Assembly (NCBI RefSeq): GCF_000716875.1
Contig: NZ_JNWQ01000023.1
Location: 21,036 to 85,035, forward strand
DNA: 64,000 nucleotides
Direction of reading: 5' to 3'
DNA from: Streptomyces novaecaesareae
GTDB lineage: Bacteria > Actinomycetota > Actinomycetes > Streptomycetales > Streptomycetaceae
Below the pieces are notes generated by a model that was not told the origin of the DNA, ran no database searches, and worked only from the letters and a program-made list of their open reading frames with translations. Position 1 is the first letter of the stretch. Each line of letters begins with the position of its first letter. The translations under genes and the position numbers were made by a program. This document shows positions 34,894-44,483 of this stretch, one piece after another.

Positions 34894-36793
34894 GGCGCGG
34901 GTTCGCTCCTCGGGTCGGTAGCAGGTTCTTGGCGAAGACGGCGGTCTGGGCGGCGACTCCGGTCCCGGTCAGCCCGGCCTCCTCCAGGATCTCCCCGCGC
35001 GAGGCGTGCCCGAGGAACTCCTGCGGCAGGCCGAGCACCCGCACCGGTACGTCCACGTCGGCGTCGCGCAGTGCCTGGGCGATCGCCGAACCGACCCCGC
35101 CGGTACGGCCGTTGTCCTCGACGGTGACGACCAGCCGGTGGGCGGCGGCCAGCTCGGGCAGCGCCGGGTCGACGGGCTTGACCCAGCGCGGGTCGACCAC
35201 GGTCGCGGTGAAGCCCTCGGCGAGCAGCAGCCGGGCGGCGTCCAGGCAGGCGGAGGCGGTGGTGCCGACGGCGACCAGCAGGATCTCGGCCGGCCGCCCG
35301 GTGCGCAGCAGCACGTCCACCCCGCCGATCTGTTCGACGGCCGGCACCGCGGGCCCGACGTTGCCCTTCGGGAAGCGCACGACGGTGGGCGCGTCCCCGA
35401 CCTCGACGGCCTCGCGCAGCTGCGCCCGCAGCTGGTCGGCGTCGCGCGGCGCGGCGAGCCGCAGGCCGGGGACGACCTGGAGGATCGACATGTCCCACAT
35501 GCCGTTGTGCGAGGCGCCGTCCGGCCCGGTCACCCCGGAGCGGTCGAGCACGAAGGTGACGCCCAGCCGGTGCAGGGCCACGTCCATCAGCACCTGGTCG
35601 AAGGCCCGGTTCAGGAAGGTCGCGTACACCGCGACCACCGGGTGCAGCCCGCCGGTGGCCAGCCCCGCCGCGCTGGTGACGGCGTGCTGCTCGGCGATCC
35701 CGACGTCGAAGGTCCGCGCCGGGTACGCCTTGGCGAACCCCGCCAGGCCGACCGGCTGGAGCATTGCGGCGGTGATCGCCACCAGGTCCGGCCGCTCGGC
35801 GCCGAGCGCGAGCAGCTCGTCGCCGAACACCGAGGTCCAGGAGACCCCGCCGCTGGGCGAGATCGGCAGGCAGGTGTACGGGTCGATCGGGTTGACGGCG
35901 TGGAAGCGGTCGGCCTCGTCCTGCTCGGCGGGCCGGTAGCCCCGCCCCTTGACGGTCAGGCAGTGCACGATGACCGGACCGCCGAAGTTGCGGGCCTGGC
36001 GCAGCGCCTGCTCGACCGCGCCCAGGTCGTGGCCGTCGATCGGTCCGAGGTACTTGAGTCCGAGGTCCTCGAACATGCCCTGCGGCGCGAAGGCGTCCTT
36101 GAAGCCCTTCTTGGCGCCGTGCAGCGCGTCGAAGATCGGCTGCCCGACCAGCGGGGTGCGCTGGAGCGCCTCCTTGCCGAGGGCGAGGAAGCGCTCGTAG
36201 CCCTGGGTGGTGCGCAGCGTGGCCAGGTGGTTGGCGAGCCCGCCGATGGTCTTGGCGTAGGAGCGCTCGTTGTCGTTGACGACGATGACCAGCGGCCGGT
36301 CGCGGGCCTCGGCGATGTTGTTGAGCGCCTCCCAGGCGAGCCCGCCGGTGAGCGCGCCGTCGCCGATCACCGCGACGGTGTGCCGGTCGTGCTGGCCGAG
36401 CAGTTGGGCGGCCTTGGCCAGGCCGTCGGCGTAGGAGAGCGCGGTGGAGGCGTGCGAGTTCTCGACCAGGTCGTGCTCGGACTCGCCGCGCGAGGGGTAG
36501 CCGGAGAGCCCGCCGCGCATCCGCAGCCGGGTGAAGTCCTGGCGGCCGGTGAGGAGTTTGTGGACGTAGCTCTGGTGGCCGGTGTCGAAGACGATCCGGT
36601 CGTGCGGCGAGTCGAAGACCCGGTGCAGGGCGATGGTGAGCTCCACCACCCCCAGGTTGGGCCCGAGGTGTCCGCCGGTGCGAGTGACGGCGTCGATCAG
36701 GAAGTCGCGGATCTCGTCGGCGAGCAGCGGGAGTTCGGCCGCCGGGAGCTTGCGCAGCTCGGCCGGCGAGGTGACGCGGGAGAGCAGTGACAT
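34883..36793 (-). CDS. dxs: 1-deoxy-D-xylulose-5-phosphate synthase
   Basis: Condenses pyruvate with glyceraldehyde 3-phosphate, first step of the MEP isoprenoid route, 636 aa. The thiamine-diphosphate motif [16 protein letters not shown] lies near residues 146-161, [17 protein letters not shown] near 69, and the transketolase pyrimidine domain with [15 protein letters not shown] near 364. Placed between hpnH and hpnO, it would boost precursor supply when hopanoids are made. ATG 36793 follows a 146-nt gap after hpnH that contains a duplicated GGAGGCCCGAGCCGGG word. Confidence 0.93.
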   Translation of the reverse strand: MSLLSRVTSPAELRKLPAAELPLLADEIRDFLIDAVTRTGGHLGPNLGVVELTIALHRVFDSPHDRIVFDTGHQSYVHKLLTGRQDFTRLRMRGGLSGYPSRGESEHDLVENSHASTALSYADGLAKAAQLLGQHDRHTVAVIGDGALTGGLAWEALNNIAEARDRPLVIVVNDNERSYAKTIGGLANHLATLRTTQGYERFLALGKEALQRTPLVGQPIFDALHGAKKGFKDAFAPQGMFEDLGLKYLGPIDGHDLGAVEQALRQARNFGGPVIVHCLTVKGRGYRPAEQDEADRFHAVNPIDPYTCLPISPSGGVSWTSVFGDELLALGAERPDLVAITAAMLQPVGLAGFAKAYPARTFDVGIAEQHAVTSAAGLATGGLHPVVAVYATFLNRAFDQVLMDVALHRLGVTFVLDRSGVTGPDGASHNGMWDMSILQVVPGLRLAAPRDADQLRAQLREAVEVGDAPTVVRFPKGNVGPAVPAVEQIGGVDVLLRTGRPAEILLVAVGTTASACLDAARLLLAEGFTATVVDPRWVKPVDPALPELAAAHRLVVTVEDNGRTGGVGSAIAQALRDADVDVPVRVLGLPQEFLGHASRGEILEEAGLTGTGVAAQTAVFAKNLLPTRGANPRHAG

Positions 36794-36939
36794 GGGTACA
36801 CCTCACGACTCGAAGCGGTGCGGTGGTGCCTCCGCCCGGCGGGGCGGAGCCGACGGGGGCGGAGCCGGCCCGGGCGCGGAGGCCCGAGCCGGGCACGGAG
36901 GCCCGAGCCGGGGTGCCGACCTGGGGGTCAACTCCCTGC

Positions 36940-37968
36940 TCAGCGGCCCTTGTTGCCGCTGACGGTCTCGGTGATGGCACGCAGCGACTGCTGCAGCGAG
37001 CCCATGGTGGCGAGGACGGCCGTCGGCTCGTAGCCGCAGTGGGCCATGCAGTTGGCGCAGCGCGGGTCCCTGCCGCGGCCGTACTTGCTCCAGTCGGTCG
37101 TCTCGACCAGCTCGCGGTAGGTCTGCACGTAGCCGTCGGCCATCAGGTAGCAGGGCCGCTGCCAGCCGAACAGCGAGTAGTTGGGGATGCCCCAGGGGGT
37201 GCACTCGAAGTCGGCCTTGCCTTCCAGGAAGTCCAGGAAGAGCGGGCTGTGGTTGAGCCGCCAGCGCCTGCGGTTGCCGCCGGCGAAGGCCTTGCGGAAG
37301 AGCTCCCGGGTCTGCTCGACACCGAGGAAGTGCTCCTGGTCGGGAGCCTTCTCGTAGGCGTAGGCGGGCGAGATCATCATCTCGTCCACCTTCAGCTCGT
37401 CGTTGAGGTAGTCCAGCACCTCGATGACGGTCTGCGGGGTGTCGGTGTTGAAGAAGGTGCTGTTGGTGGTGACCCGGAAGCCTCGCTGCTTGGCCTCCTT
37501 GATGGCGGCCACCGCCTCGTCGAAGGTGCCCTCCTTGGCCACCGACTCGTCGTGCCGCTCGCGCATGCCGTCGATGTGCACGGCGAAGGTGAAGTACGGC
37601 GAGGGCGTGAACTTGTCCATCTTCTTGCGCAGCAGCAGCGCGTTGGTGCACAGGAAGACGTACTTGCGGCGCTCGACGAGCTGGCGGACGATCTCGTCGA
37701 TCTGCGGGTGCATCAGCGGCTCGCCGCCGGCGATCGAGACCATCGGGGCACCCGACTCCAGGACCGCGCCGACCGCCTGGGCGACGGGCATCCGCTGCTT
37801 CAGGACACCCGCCGGGTGCTGGATCTTGCCGCAGCCCTCGCAGGCGAGGTTGCAGGCGAACAGCGGTTCCAGCTCCACGATCAGTGGGAACTTGTCCCGT
37901 CGCTTGAGCAGCTTCTGCTGCATGAGGTAGGTGCCGACCCGCACGGTCTGGCGCAACGGCATGGCCAT
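36940..37968 (-). CDS. hpnH: adenosyl-hopene transferase, radical SAM
   Basis: A radical SAM enzyme of 342 aa that joins the adenosyl group to the hopanoid skeleton, the first side-chain step. The iron-sulfur cysteines are in CNLACEGCGKIQHP near residues 39-52 (C-x3-C-x2-C), followed by the SAM-binding SIAGGEPLMH. The C-terminal cysteine region CANCMAHCGYEPT near 300 fits the HpnH SPASM-like end. It begins 2 nt after hpnG, so it belongs to the same operon. Confidence 0.93.
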   Translation of the reverse strand: MAMPLRQTVRVGTYLMQQKLLKRRDKFPLIVELEPLFACNLACEGCGKIQHPAGVLKQRMPVAQAVGAVLESGAPMVSIAGGEPLMHPQIDEIVRQLVERRKYVFLCTNALLLRKKMDKFTPSPYFTFAVHIDGMRERHDESVAKEGTFDEAVAAIKEAKQRGFRVTTNSTFFNTDTPQTVIEVLDYLNDELKVDEMMISPAYAYEKAPDQEHFLGVEQTRELFRKAFAGGNRRRWRLNHSPLFLDFLEGKADFECTPWGIPNYSLFGWQRPCYLMADGYVQTYRELVETTDWSKYGRGRDPRCANCMAHCGYEPTAVLATMGSLQQSLRAITETVSGNKGR

Positions 37969-37970
37969 GG

Positions 37971-38651
37971 CTAGCTCGCCTCCTGGGGGAGTGTCGAGGA
38001 TGTGGGGTGGTTCGGGTCTGCGGAGCCGGGCGCGCGCTCCTGCCGGTACCAGTCGACCAGGGCGGGTACCGTCGCCCGTAGGTTCCGCCAGGCCCGCACC
38101 CCGGCCGGGAGGGTGCCGGGCCGCAGCAGCTCGTGCTCGGGGGTGTCGACCACCACCCGCAGGACGGCGGCGGGCAGCGCGGGCCGCACCTCGCGCAGTG
38201 CGGCCAGGACGGCGGCGGCCTCCATGTCCACGGCGAGCGCGCCCTGCAGGTGCAGCGCCCGCCGCTCGATGCCGCGCACCACGTGGTCGGCGGTGTGGTG
38301 CACCCCGGTGTGCACGCTCAGGCCGCGCTCCTTCAGCGCCCGGGTGAGTTCCGGCCCGGAGTCGAGCGGGTAGAGGTGGCCCTCGGCGTCGCGCACGCCG
38401 TCGGCGGCGACGACGTCGCCGGGCAGGACGCCCGGGCCGACCGCCGCGCCGAACCCGGCCACCACGACCGCGCCGTAGCTGCCGGGGGCGGAGCCGAGCA
38501 GCCGTCGCACGGCCGACCCGGCGCGCCGCCGGCCGACCCCGGTGCGCAGCAGCACCGGGGGCCCGCCTACCGTGCCGCGCCAGTCACCGCCGCGCAGGGC
38601 CCAGACCTCGGGGCCCAGTGCGCAGAGCACCAGCAGGGGGGCGGTGGTCAC
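37971..38651 (-). CDS. hpnG: hopanoid-associated nucleoside phosphorylase
   Basis: Phosphorylase of 226 aa, predicted to remove adenine from adenosylhopane. The fold is the PNP/UDP phosphorylase type, with the GFGAAVGPGVLPGDVVAADG loop near residues 65-84 and the substrate-side VDMEAAAVLAAL near 143. The GTG start at 38651 overlaps the shc stop by 4 nt (GTGA), which fixes it. The residues after 210 form a Pro/Ser-rich tail. Confidence 0.88.
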   Translation of the reverse strand: MTTAPLLVLCALGPEVWALRGGDWRGTVGGPPVLLRTGVGRRRAGSAVRRLLGSAPGSYGAVVVAGFGAAVGPGVLPGDVVAADGVRDAEGHLYPLDSGPELTRALKERGLSVHTGVHHTADHVVRGIERRALHLQGALAVDMEAAAVLAALREVRPALPAAVLRVVVDTPEHELLRPGTLPAGVRAWRNLRATVPALVDWYRQERAPGSADPNHPTSSTLPQEAS

Positions 38652-40729
38652 CGCGCCGCCCCGATCGCCGGGGTGCCGCCCGCACGGCTCGTGCCGGGGC
38701 CGCCGTGGAGGTAGCGGCCGAGCGCGGTGACCGGGAAGACCAGCCGGTACAGGTGGTAGTTGATGGAGAAGTCCCATGGGAAGCCGGTGCCGGTGAACTG
38801 CGGTTCGTCCCAGGTGCCCTCGGGCAGCTGGGTGCGCACCAGCCAGTCCACACCGCGCTCCACCGCGGGGTTGGCCCGCCCGTCCGGGCCCTCGCCGGCC
38901 GCGAGCAGCGCCATCAGCGCCCATGCGGTCTGCGAGGCGGTGGAGTCGCCGCGTCCGGCCCAGCGCGCCGGGTCGTCGTAGGAGCGCATGTCCTCGCCCC
39001 AGCCGCCGTCGGCGTTCTGCCGGTCCTCCAGCCAGTGCACCGCCCGGCGGATCGCCGGGTGCTCGTCGGGGACGCCGGCGGCGACCAGGGCGGGCAGCAC
39101 CGAGCCGGTGCCGTAGATGTAGTTGGTGCCCCAGCGCCCGAACCAGGAGCCGTCCGCCTCCTGGTTGCGCAGCAGCCACTCGATGCCGCGCCGGGTCCGC
39201 GGGTCTCGGGCGCGGCCGGTCTCGGCGAGCATCTCCACCACGTGGGCGGTGACGTCGGCGGACGGCGGGTCGACGACCTCGCCGAAGTCGCAGAACGGCA
39301 GCTTGTTGGGCAGCGTGCTGGTGTTGTCGACGTCGAAGGCGGCCCAGGCGCCGTTCTTGGACTGCATGCCGAGGTTCCAGACCACGCCGCGGTCCACCGC
39401 CGCGTCGACCTTGGCCGGGTCGGGGTGGGCGACGCGGCGCAGCGCGAGCACCACTTCGGCGGTGTCGTCGATGTCGGGGTAGGTGTCGTTCTCGAACTCG
39501 AAGGCCCAGCCGCCGGCGGCGAGCCCGGGCCGCTGGACGGCCCAGTCGCCGCGCTTGCGGATCTCCTCGCCGAGCATCCAGTCGACGGCGGAGACCAGCG
39601 CCGGGTGGTCGGCCGGCACCCCGGCGTCGACCAGGGCGATGGTGGCCAGGCAGGTGTCCCAGACCGGGGACTGGCAGGCCTCCAACCAGCGCTTGCCGTC
39701 CTCGGTGTGCACGGTGAAGCGGTCGAAGGAGGAGAGCCCGGCCTGCATCACCGGGTGTTCGAGCTCGTAGCCCTCCAGGTGGAGGGCGATCAGCGAGTAG
39801 ACGGCGGGCGGCTGGATGCCGCCCCAGCAGCCGTCGGCCTCCTGCCGTTCGACGATCCAGCGGCAGGCCTGCGAGACGGCCAGCCGGCGCAGCGGGCGGA
39901 AGGCCCGGCGGTGGTAGGCGTGCAGCGCCTTGTCGAGGCGCTCGAACAGGCCGTCCCAGGAGGTGGCGGGGGCGAGCGGCCGTTCGGGGTAGGGGTTGTC
40001 CGGGTCGGCGTGCAGCTCGGTGAGCGGGAAGGGCGCCGGGCGGACGGGCTGGTGGGCCGAGACGACGGTCAGCGGGACGATGGTCTGGCGGGCCCAGCAG
40101 CCGAAGGCGTAGATGTTCAGCGGCAGCCACTTGGGCAGGAAGATGATCTCGGGCGGCATCTCGGGCAGCCGCTCCCAGGGCCACCAGCCGAACAGGGCGA
40201 GCCAGATCCGGGTGAACACCCGGGCGGCCGCGATGCCCCCGGCGGCGCGGACGTAGCGCGCGGCGGCCAGCATGTGCGGGGCGTTCGGGTCGTCGCCGGC
40301 CAGTCTGAGCGCGACGTACGCCTCGACGGTGGTGGACAGTTCGGCCGGCCCGCCGTGGAAGGTGCCCCAGGTGCCGTCCTCACGCTGCTGGGAGCGGATC
40401 CACTCGGCGGTGGCGTTCGTCTGCTCCTCGGTCCGGATCCCGAGGAACTGGCGGAGCAGTAAATCCTCGGCGTCCATGGTGACGTTGGTCTCCAGGTCGC
40501 CTTTCCACCAGCCCTCGGACGACTGCAGCGAGAGCAGGTGGGTGGTGGCGCGGGCCAGGGCCTCCCGCGCGTCGGCCGGTCGGAGGTCCGTCTCACCGGC
40601 CGGCCGGAGCTGGTCGGTGTCCTCGGGCTGCCGCCGCCCCACGCCCAGCAGGGTCGGGGGGCGGTCGCCCACCGCGACCGGCTCGGAATCGTACTCAGGG
40701 TCGAGCCGGCCGTCCGCGGTTGCTGTCAA
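38648..40729 (-). CDS. shc: squalene-hopene cyclase
   Basis: Cyclises squalene to hopene/hopanol at the membrane surface, 693 aa, normal size. The catalytic acid motif is DIDDTAEVV near residue 418 (the DXDD type). Several QW repeats are visible, for example QREDGTWGTFHGG, QEADGCWGG, QEADGSWFGRWG and QNADGGWGE. The N-terminal 50 residues are a hydrophilic extension. It starts at ATG 40729, 7 nt after the polyprenyl synthase, and overlaps hpnG by 4 nt. Confidence 0.96.
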   Translation of the reverse strand: MTATADGRLDPEYDSEPVAVGDRPPTLLGVGRRQPEDTDQLRPAGETDLRPADAREALARATTHLLSLQSSEGWWKGDLETNVTMDAEDLLLRQFLGIRTEEQTNATAEWIRSQQREDGTWGTFHGGPAELSTTVEAYVALRLAGDDPNAPHMLAAARYVRAAGGIAAARVFTRIWLALFGWWPWERLPEMPPEIIFLPKWLPLNIYAFGCWARQTIVPLTVVSAHQPVRPAPFPLTELHADPDNPYPERPLAPATSWDGLFERLDKALHAYHRRAFRPLRRLAVSQACRWIVERQEADGCWGGIQPPAVYSLIALHLEGYELEHPVMQAGLSSFDRFTVHTEDGKRWLEACQSPVWDTCLATIALVDAGVPADHPALVSAVDWMLGEEIRKRGDWAVQRPGLAAGGWAFEFENDTYPDIDDTAEVVLALRRVAHPDPAKVDAAVDRGVVWNLGMQSKNGAWAAFDVDNTSTLPNKLPFCDFGEVVDPPSADVTAHVVEMLAETGRARDPRTRRGIEWLLRNQEADGSWFGRWGTNYIYGTGSVLPALVAAGVPDEHPAIRRAVHWLEDRQNADGGWGEDMRSYDDPARWAGRGDSTASQTAWALMALLAAGEGPDGRANPAVERGVDWLVRTQLPEGTWDEPQFTGTGFPWDFSINYHLYRLVFPVTALGRYLHGGPGTSRAGGTPAIGAAR

Positions 40730-40736
40730 CGTAACG

Positions 40737-41825
40737 TCACCTCTCTCGTACCACCACGAATTCGGCGAGTGCGACGAAGTGCTCGCGCACCTCGTCGGAC
40801 ATGGGCACCTCGTCCAGGGCGGCGAGGGCAGTCGTGTGCTGGCGGCGGGCTTCCTCCTGGGTCCAGGCCCGGCCGCCGGCCTGCTCGATCAGCGCGGCCC
40901 GGGCGGCGAGCTCGGGCTCGCCCTCCTCCCCGCGTCCCTTCGGGTCGGCCAGTTGCTCGGCGAGCCGGCGCGAGGCCGGGCCGCCCTCGGCCAGGGCGGC
41001 GGCGACCGGAAGGGACTTCTTGCGCTGGCGCAGATCCCCCCAGTGCGGCTTGCCGGTGACCTCGGTGGCGCCCCAGATGCCGAGCAGGTCGTCCACCGCC
41101 TGGAAGGCCAGTCCCAGGTGGTGGCCGTAGCGCTGGAGGGAGTCGGAGACCTTGTCGTCGGCGCCGGCCAGGACGGCACCGATCGCCGAGGCGGCGGCCA
41201 GCAGGGCCGCCGTCTTTCCGGCCTCCATCTCCAGGCACTCCGCGACGGTGACGCTGTCGCGCTGTTCGAAGGCGACGTCCATGGCCTGCCCGTCGATCAG
41301 TCTGCGGGTCGCCGTGGTGAGCAGCCGGACGGCGCGCGCGGCGTCGGTGGGGCTGGTGCCGCCGTTCACCGCGGCGTCGAGCAGCACCTCCGTGCCGAGC
41401 GTCGCCAGGGCGTCGCCGACCAGGATCGCCTGGGCCGGTCCGAAGACCGTCCAGGCGGTGGCCCGGTGCCGCCGGGTCTCGTCACCGTCCATCAGATCAT
41501 CATGGAGCAGGGAGAAGTTGTGCACCAGTTCAACAGCCACCCCGCCGGGGACGCCGACCTCGGGCGCCGCGCCGGTGGCCTGGGCGGACAGCAGCGCCAG
41601 CGCCGGACGCACGGCCTTGCCGCCGTCCCCCGCGACGGGCGTGCCGTCCCGGTCGATCCAGCCGAAGTGGTAGGCCGCGACGGTGTCCATCGGTGCGGCC
41701 AAACGGGCGACCGCGGCCCGTAGCGGCGGGGTGCAGAGCGTACGGCTGCGGGCGAGCAGCTCCGGCACCGAGACCGGTTCGGCGTGCGCCGTGCCTCCGA
41801 CGGCGAAGCCGGTGCGTGACTCCAC
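40737..41825 (-). CDS. polyprenyl diphosphate synthase (hopanoid-associated)
   Basis: Chain-elongating prenyltransferase, 362 aa, probably supplying farnesyl diphosphate for squalene. The first aspartate-rich motif is HDDLMDGDETRRH near residue 95. The second reads AFQAVDDLLGIWG near 245, with Gly at the third Asp position, a variant form. KTAALLAAAS lies between them. The start GTG 41825 has GAGGGA upstream; the frame is open far beyond, through GC-rich sequence with no family similarity. It lies 194 nt after hpnE and 7 nt before shc. Confidence 0.88.
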   Translation of the reverse strand: MESRTGFAVGGTAHAEPVSVPELLARSRTLCTPPLRAAVARLAAPMDTVAAYHFGWIDRDGTPVAGDGGKAVRPALALLSAQATGAAPEVGVPGGVAVELVHNFSLLHDDLMDGDETRRHRATAWTVFGPAQAILVGDALATLGTEVLLDAAVNGGTSPTDAARAVRLLTTATRRLIDGQAMDVAFEQRDSVTVAECLEMEAGKTAALLAAASAIGAVLAGADDKVSDSLQRYGHHLGLAFQAVDDLLGIWGATEVTGKPHWGDLRQRKKSLPVAAALAEGGPASRRLAEQLADPKGRGEEGEPELAARAALIEQAGGRAWTQEEARRQHTTALAALDEVPMSDEVREHFVALAEFVVVRER

Positions 41826-42019
41826 GTGCGTTCCCTCTCCCTCGTGGTGCCGGACCGCACGGGGCGGCCGGGTGCTGTCGGTACGGCTGGTGTCGCTTCG
41901 AGTGGTGCCGATGCCGACGGTGTCAGGACGGCCGCTCCGGCCGGGCCGGTCGATTCCGCCGATGCGCTTGACGGTACGCCCGCCGGCTCTGGCGGGCTCT
42001 CCGGCGGCGGCGCCCGGCG

Positions 42020-43453
42020 TCACCTGGGCCACCTCCCGTCGCCGCGGTCCACCGGCACCCGGGTGCCGGCCGCGGCGAGGGCGGCGTCGGCGGCGGCGTG
42101 GCCGCTGCGCACGGCGCCCTCCATGGTCGCGGGCCAGCCGGTGGCCGTCCACGAGCCGGCCAGCAGCAGGCCGGGGACGTCCGTCCGGGCCGGCGGGCGC
42201 AGCGCCCCGTTGCCGGGGGCCGGGTCGAAGGTCGCGGTGCGCTCCCGGGTGACGAAGAAGTCCAGCACCTCGGCCCCGGCCGCGGCCGGCAACAGCCGCT
42301 CCAGCTCGGGCAGGTAGCGGCGGCGCAGCTCGGCGACCGGCAGGTCGATCTCGTCCTGCACCGCGGACTGCGAGAGCGCCAGGTACTGGGCGCCCGGGTG
42401 GGCGCGGCCGAGCGGGGTGGCGGCCAGGCCGGAGTGCGCGGTGCGGTCGAAGACCCACTGGACCGGGGAGCCGAGCGCGGCGAAGAAAGGCCGGCGCACC
42501 AGCTTGCGGTCGTAGATCACGTGCACGTTGAGGATCGGCGCGGTGCCGAAGTCGGCCAGCCGGTCCTGCCCCGGGATCGCGTTCGGCGGCAGCAGGGCGG
42601 CCGCGCTGTCCTGGGCGCCGGCCAGGACGACGGTGTCGGCGGTGAGCAGTTCCCCGCCGTCGAGGCGGACGGCGTGCTGCGGCGCGGCCGGCTTGAGCTC
42701 CGCCACCCGGGCGCGCAGCAGCACCTTCACGCCCAGGCGCTCCAGCTCGGCGATCGCCCGGTCGTGGTGGATCGCGCCGAGCGGGGCGGCGGCGATGCCG
42801 ATGTCGGCGGCGCCCGGGTCGGAGAGCAGACCGGTCTTGAACACCTTCGCCGCGAGCGCCATCGAGACCTGGTCGGCCCGGGCGTTCAGGGTGGCGACGC
42901 CGACCAGGTCCCACAGGGCCGCCTGGGTGGCGGCGTTCTGCCCGTTGCGGCGCAGCCACTCGCCGAAGGAGATCCGGTCCAGCGCCGGGTCGGCGAGGTC
43001 CAGGCCCTTCAGGGCGAGCGCGCCGCGGACGACCCGGGCGCGGTCGGCCGGGGACAGGTGCGGGTAGCGGGCGAGGCTGCCCGCCAGGTGGAGCGGGACG
43101 GGCAGGCCGGCCCGCTGGAGCCGTCCGAGGGTGCGCACCGGGGCGTCCTCGGGCCCGGCGACGGCGAGCACCGGGACGTCGAGGCGGTCCTGCAGGTGGA
43201 CCAGCCGGGTGGCGCCGAGCCGCTCCAGCAGGCCTCGGTAGGCGGTGCAGCACCGCAGGTAGACGTGCTGGCCGTTGTCGACGGTCAGCTCGCCGCGCTG
43301 GAAGGAGAACGCCAGGCCGCCGAGCCGGGGCCGCCCCTCGGCGAGGGTGACCCGGTGGCCCGCCTCGGCCAGGCGGAGCGCGGCGGTGATCCCGGCCAGA
43401 CCGCCGCCGACCACGACGGCGGCCGGGCGCGCGGCATCGGCTCGCCCGGTCAT
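42020..43453 (-). CDS. hpnE: hydroxysqualene dehydroxylase (squalene-associated FAD enzyme)
   Basis: FAD-dependent enzyme of 477 aa that reduces hydroxysqualene to squalene, third step of the HpnCDE route. The dinucleotide fold is VVVGGGLAGITAALRLAEAG near residues 13-32, followed by the second motif LGGLAFSFQRGELTVDNGQH. The C-terminal FAD motif is LLLAGSWTATGWPATMEGAV near 435-454. It lies between hpnD (127 nt upstream) and the polyprenyl synthase. Confidence 0.92.
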   Translation of the reverse strand: MTGRADAARPAAVVVGGGLAGITAALRLAEAGHRVTLAEGRPRLGGLAFSFQRGELTVDNGQHVYLRCCTAYRGLLERLGATRLVHLQDRLDVPVLAVAGPEDAPVRTLGRLQRAGLPVPLHLAGSLARYPHLSPADRARVVRGALALKGLDLADPALDRISFGEWLRRNGQNAATQAALWDLVGVATLNARADQVSMALAAKVFKTGLLSDPGAADIGIAAAPLGAIHHDRAIAELERLGVKVLLRARVAELKPAAPQHAVRLDGGELLTADTVVLAGAQDSAAALLPPNAIPGQDRLADFGTAPILNVHVIYDRKLVRRPFFAALGSPVQWVFDRTAHSGLAATPLGRAHPGAQYLALSQSAVQDEIDLPVAELRRRYLPELERLLPAAAGAEVLDFFVTRERTATFDPAPGNGALRPPARTDVPGLLLAGSWTATGWPATMEGAVRSGHAAADAALAAAGTRVPVDRGDGRWPR

Positions 43454-43580
43454 CGGTCCTCCCCCTCGCAGTCGCCGGACCGCCGGGAGGCGGTCGCTGA
43501 AGCCGGTACCCGTTCGGACAACACGGAACTACCCGCACGTGATTCCCCGCTGACACAGCGTGACAGAAGTGTGGCGAGAA

Positions 43581-44483
43581 TCAAGAACGCCCCCCGGCGA
43601 GCCCGGAAAGCGCCACGTACGCCTTCTCCCAGCCCGGCAGCGAGACGCGGCCGCGCAGCACCGACTCGGGGTCGGCGGCGATCCGGCCGAGCAGCCGGTG
43701 GTAGATCCCGGCCATCGCGGCGGTGCAGGCACGGCTGCGGCGGTCGAGCATCGGCAGCAGCCGCAGGCCCTCCTCGAAGGCGGCCTGGGCGCGGGCGGCC
43801 TCGAAGGCCACCAGGCCGGTGAAGTCCGCGCCGACCGGCGGCTTGGGCAGGGCGAAGCCCTGCTCGCAGCCGAACCGGACCAGGTCCTCGGTGGGCAGGT
43901 AGGTACGGCCGTTCAGGGCGTCCTCGCGCAGGTCGCGCAGGATGTTGGTGAGCTGGAGCGCCAGGCCCAGGGTGTCCGCGTAGCGCGCCCCGCGTTCGGG
44001 GTCGTCGCAGCCGTAGACGCCCAGCGAGAGCCGGCCGATCGCGCCGGCCACGCAGCGGCAGTAGACCTTCAGCTCCTCGTACGTCTGGTACTCGGCGCCC
44101 TTGAGGTCCATCTCGACGCCGTCGATCAGCTCGTCGAAGCCGCCGAGCGGGATCGGGAAGCGCCGGGCCGCGTCGGCCAGGGCGACCTTGATCGGGTCGG
44201 TGTCGTCCTCGGCGACCACCCCGGAGCGGACCTCGTCCACCAGTTCCCGGGTGCGCACCAGCGCCTCGGCCTTGCGGTCGGCCGGGAGGTCGCCGTCGCC
44301 GATGTCGTCCACCCGGCGGGCCAGGGCGTACAGGGCCGACATGGCCAGCCGCTTGGGTTCTGGCAGCAGCCGGATGCCGTAGCTGAAGTTGCGCGCCTGC
44401 AGTCCGGTGACTGCCTCGCAGTACCGGTACGCCGCCATGACCTGGGCCGACGCCAGTGGTGATGCCGCCACTCGGGCGTTCAC
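43581..44483 (-). CDS. hpnD: presqualene diphosphate synthase
   Basis: Couples two farnesyl diphosphates to presqualene diphosphate, 300 aa. The two aspartate-rich motifs are RRVDDIGDGDLP near residue 56 and LTNILRDLREDALNGRTYLP near 152-171. The start FSYGIRLLPEPKRLAMSALY is characteristic. GTG 44483 overlaps the hpnC stop by 4 nt, so hpnC and hpnD are coupled. Confidence 0.93.
   Translation of the reverse strand: MNARVAASPLASAQVMAAYRYCEAVTGLQARNFSYGIRLLPEPKRLAMSALYALARRVDDIGDGDLPADRKAEALVRTRELVDEVRSGVVAEDDTDPIKVALADAARRFPIPLGGFDELIDGVEMDLKGAEYQTYEELKVYCRCVAGAIGRLSLGVYGCDDPERGARYADTLGLALQLTNILRDLREDALNGRTYLPTEDLVRFGCEQGFALPKPPVGADFTGLVAFEAARAQAAFEEGLRLLPMLDRRSRACTAAMAGIYHRLLGRIAADPESVLRGRVSLPGWEKAYVALSGLAGGRS

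Noticed and set aside
41826..42019. N-terminal extension of the polyprenyl synthase through the gap to hpnE and beyond
   Set aside because: The frame is open by composition only; family similarity and a ribosome binding site support GTG 41825.
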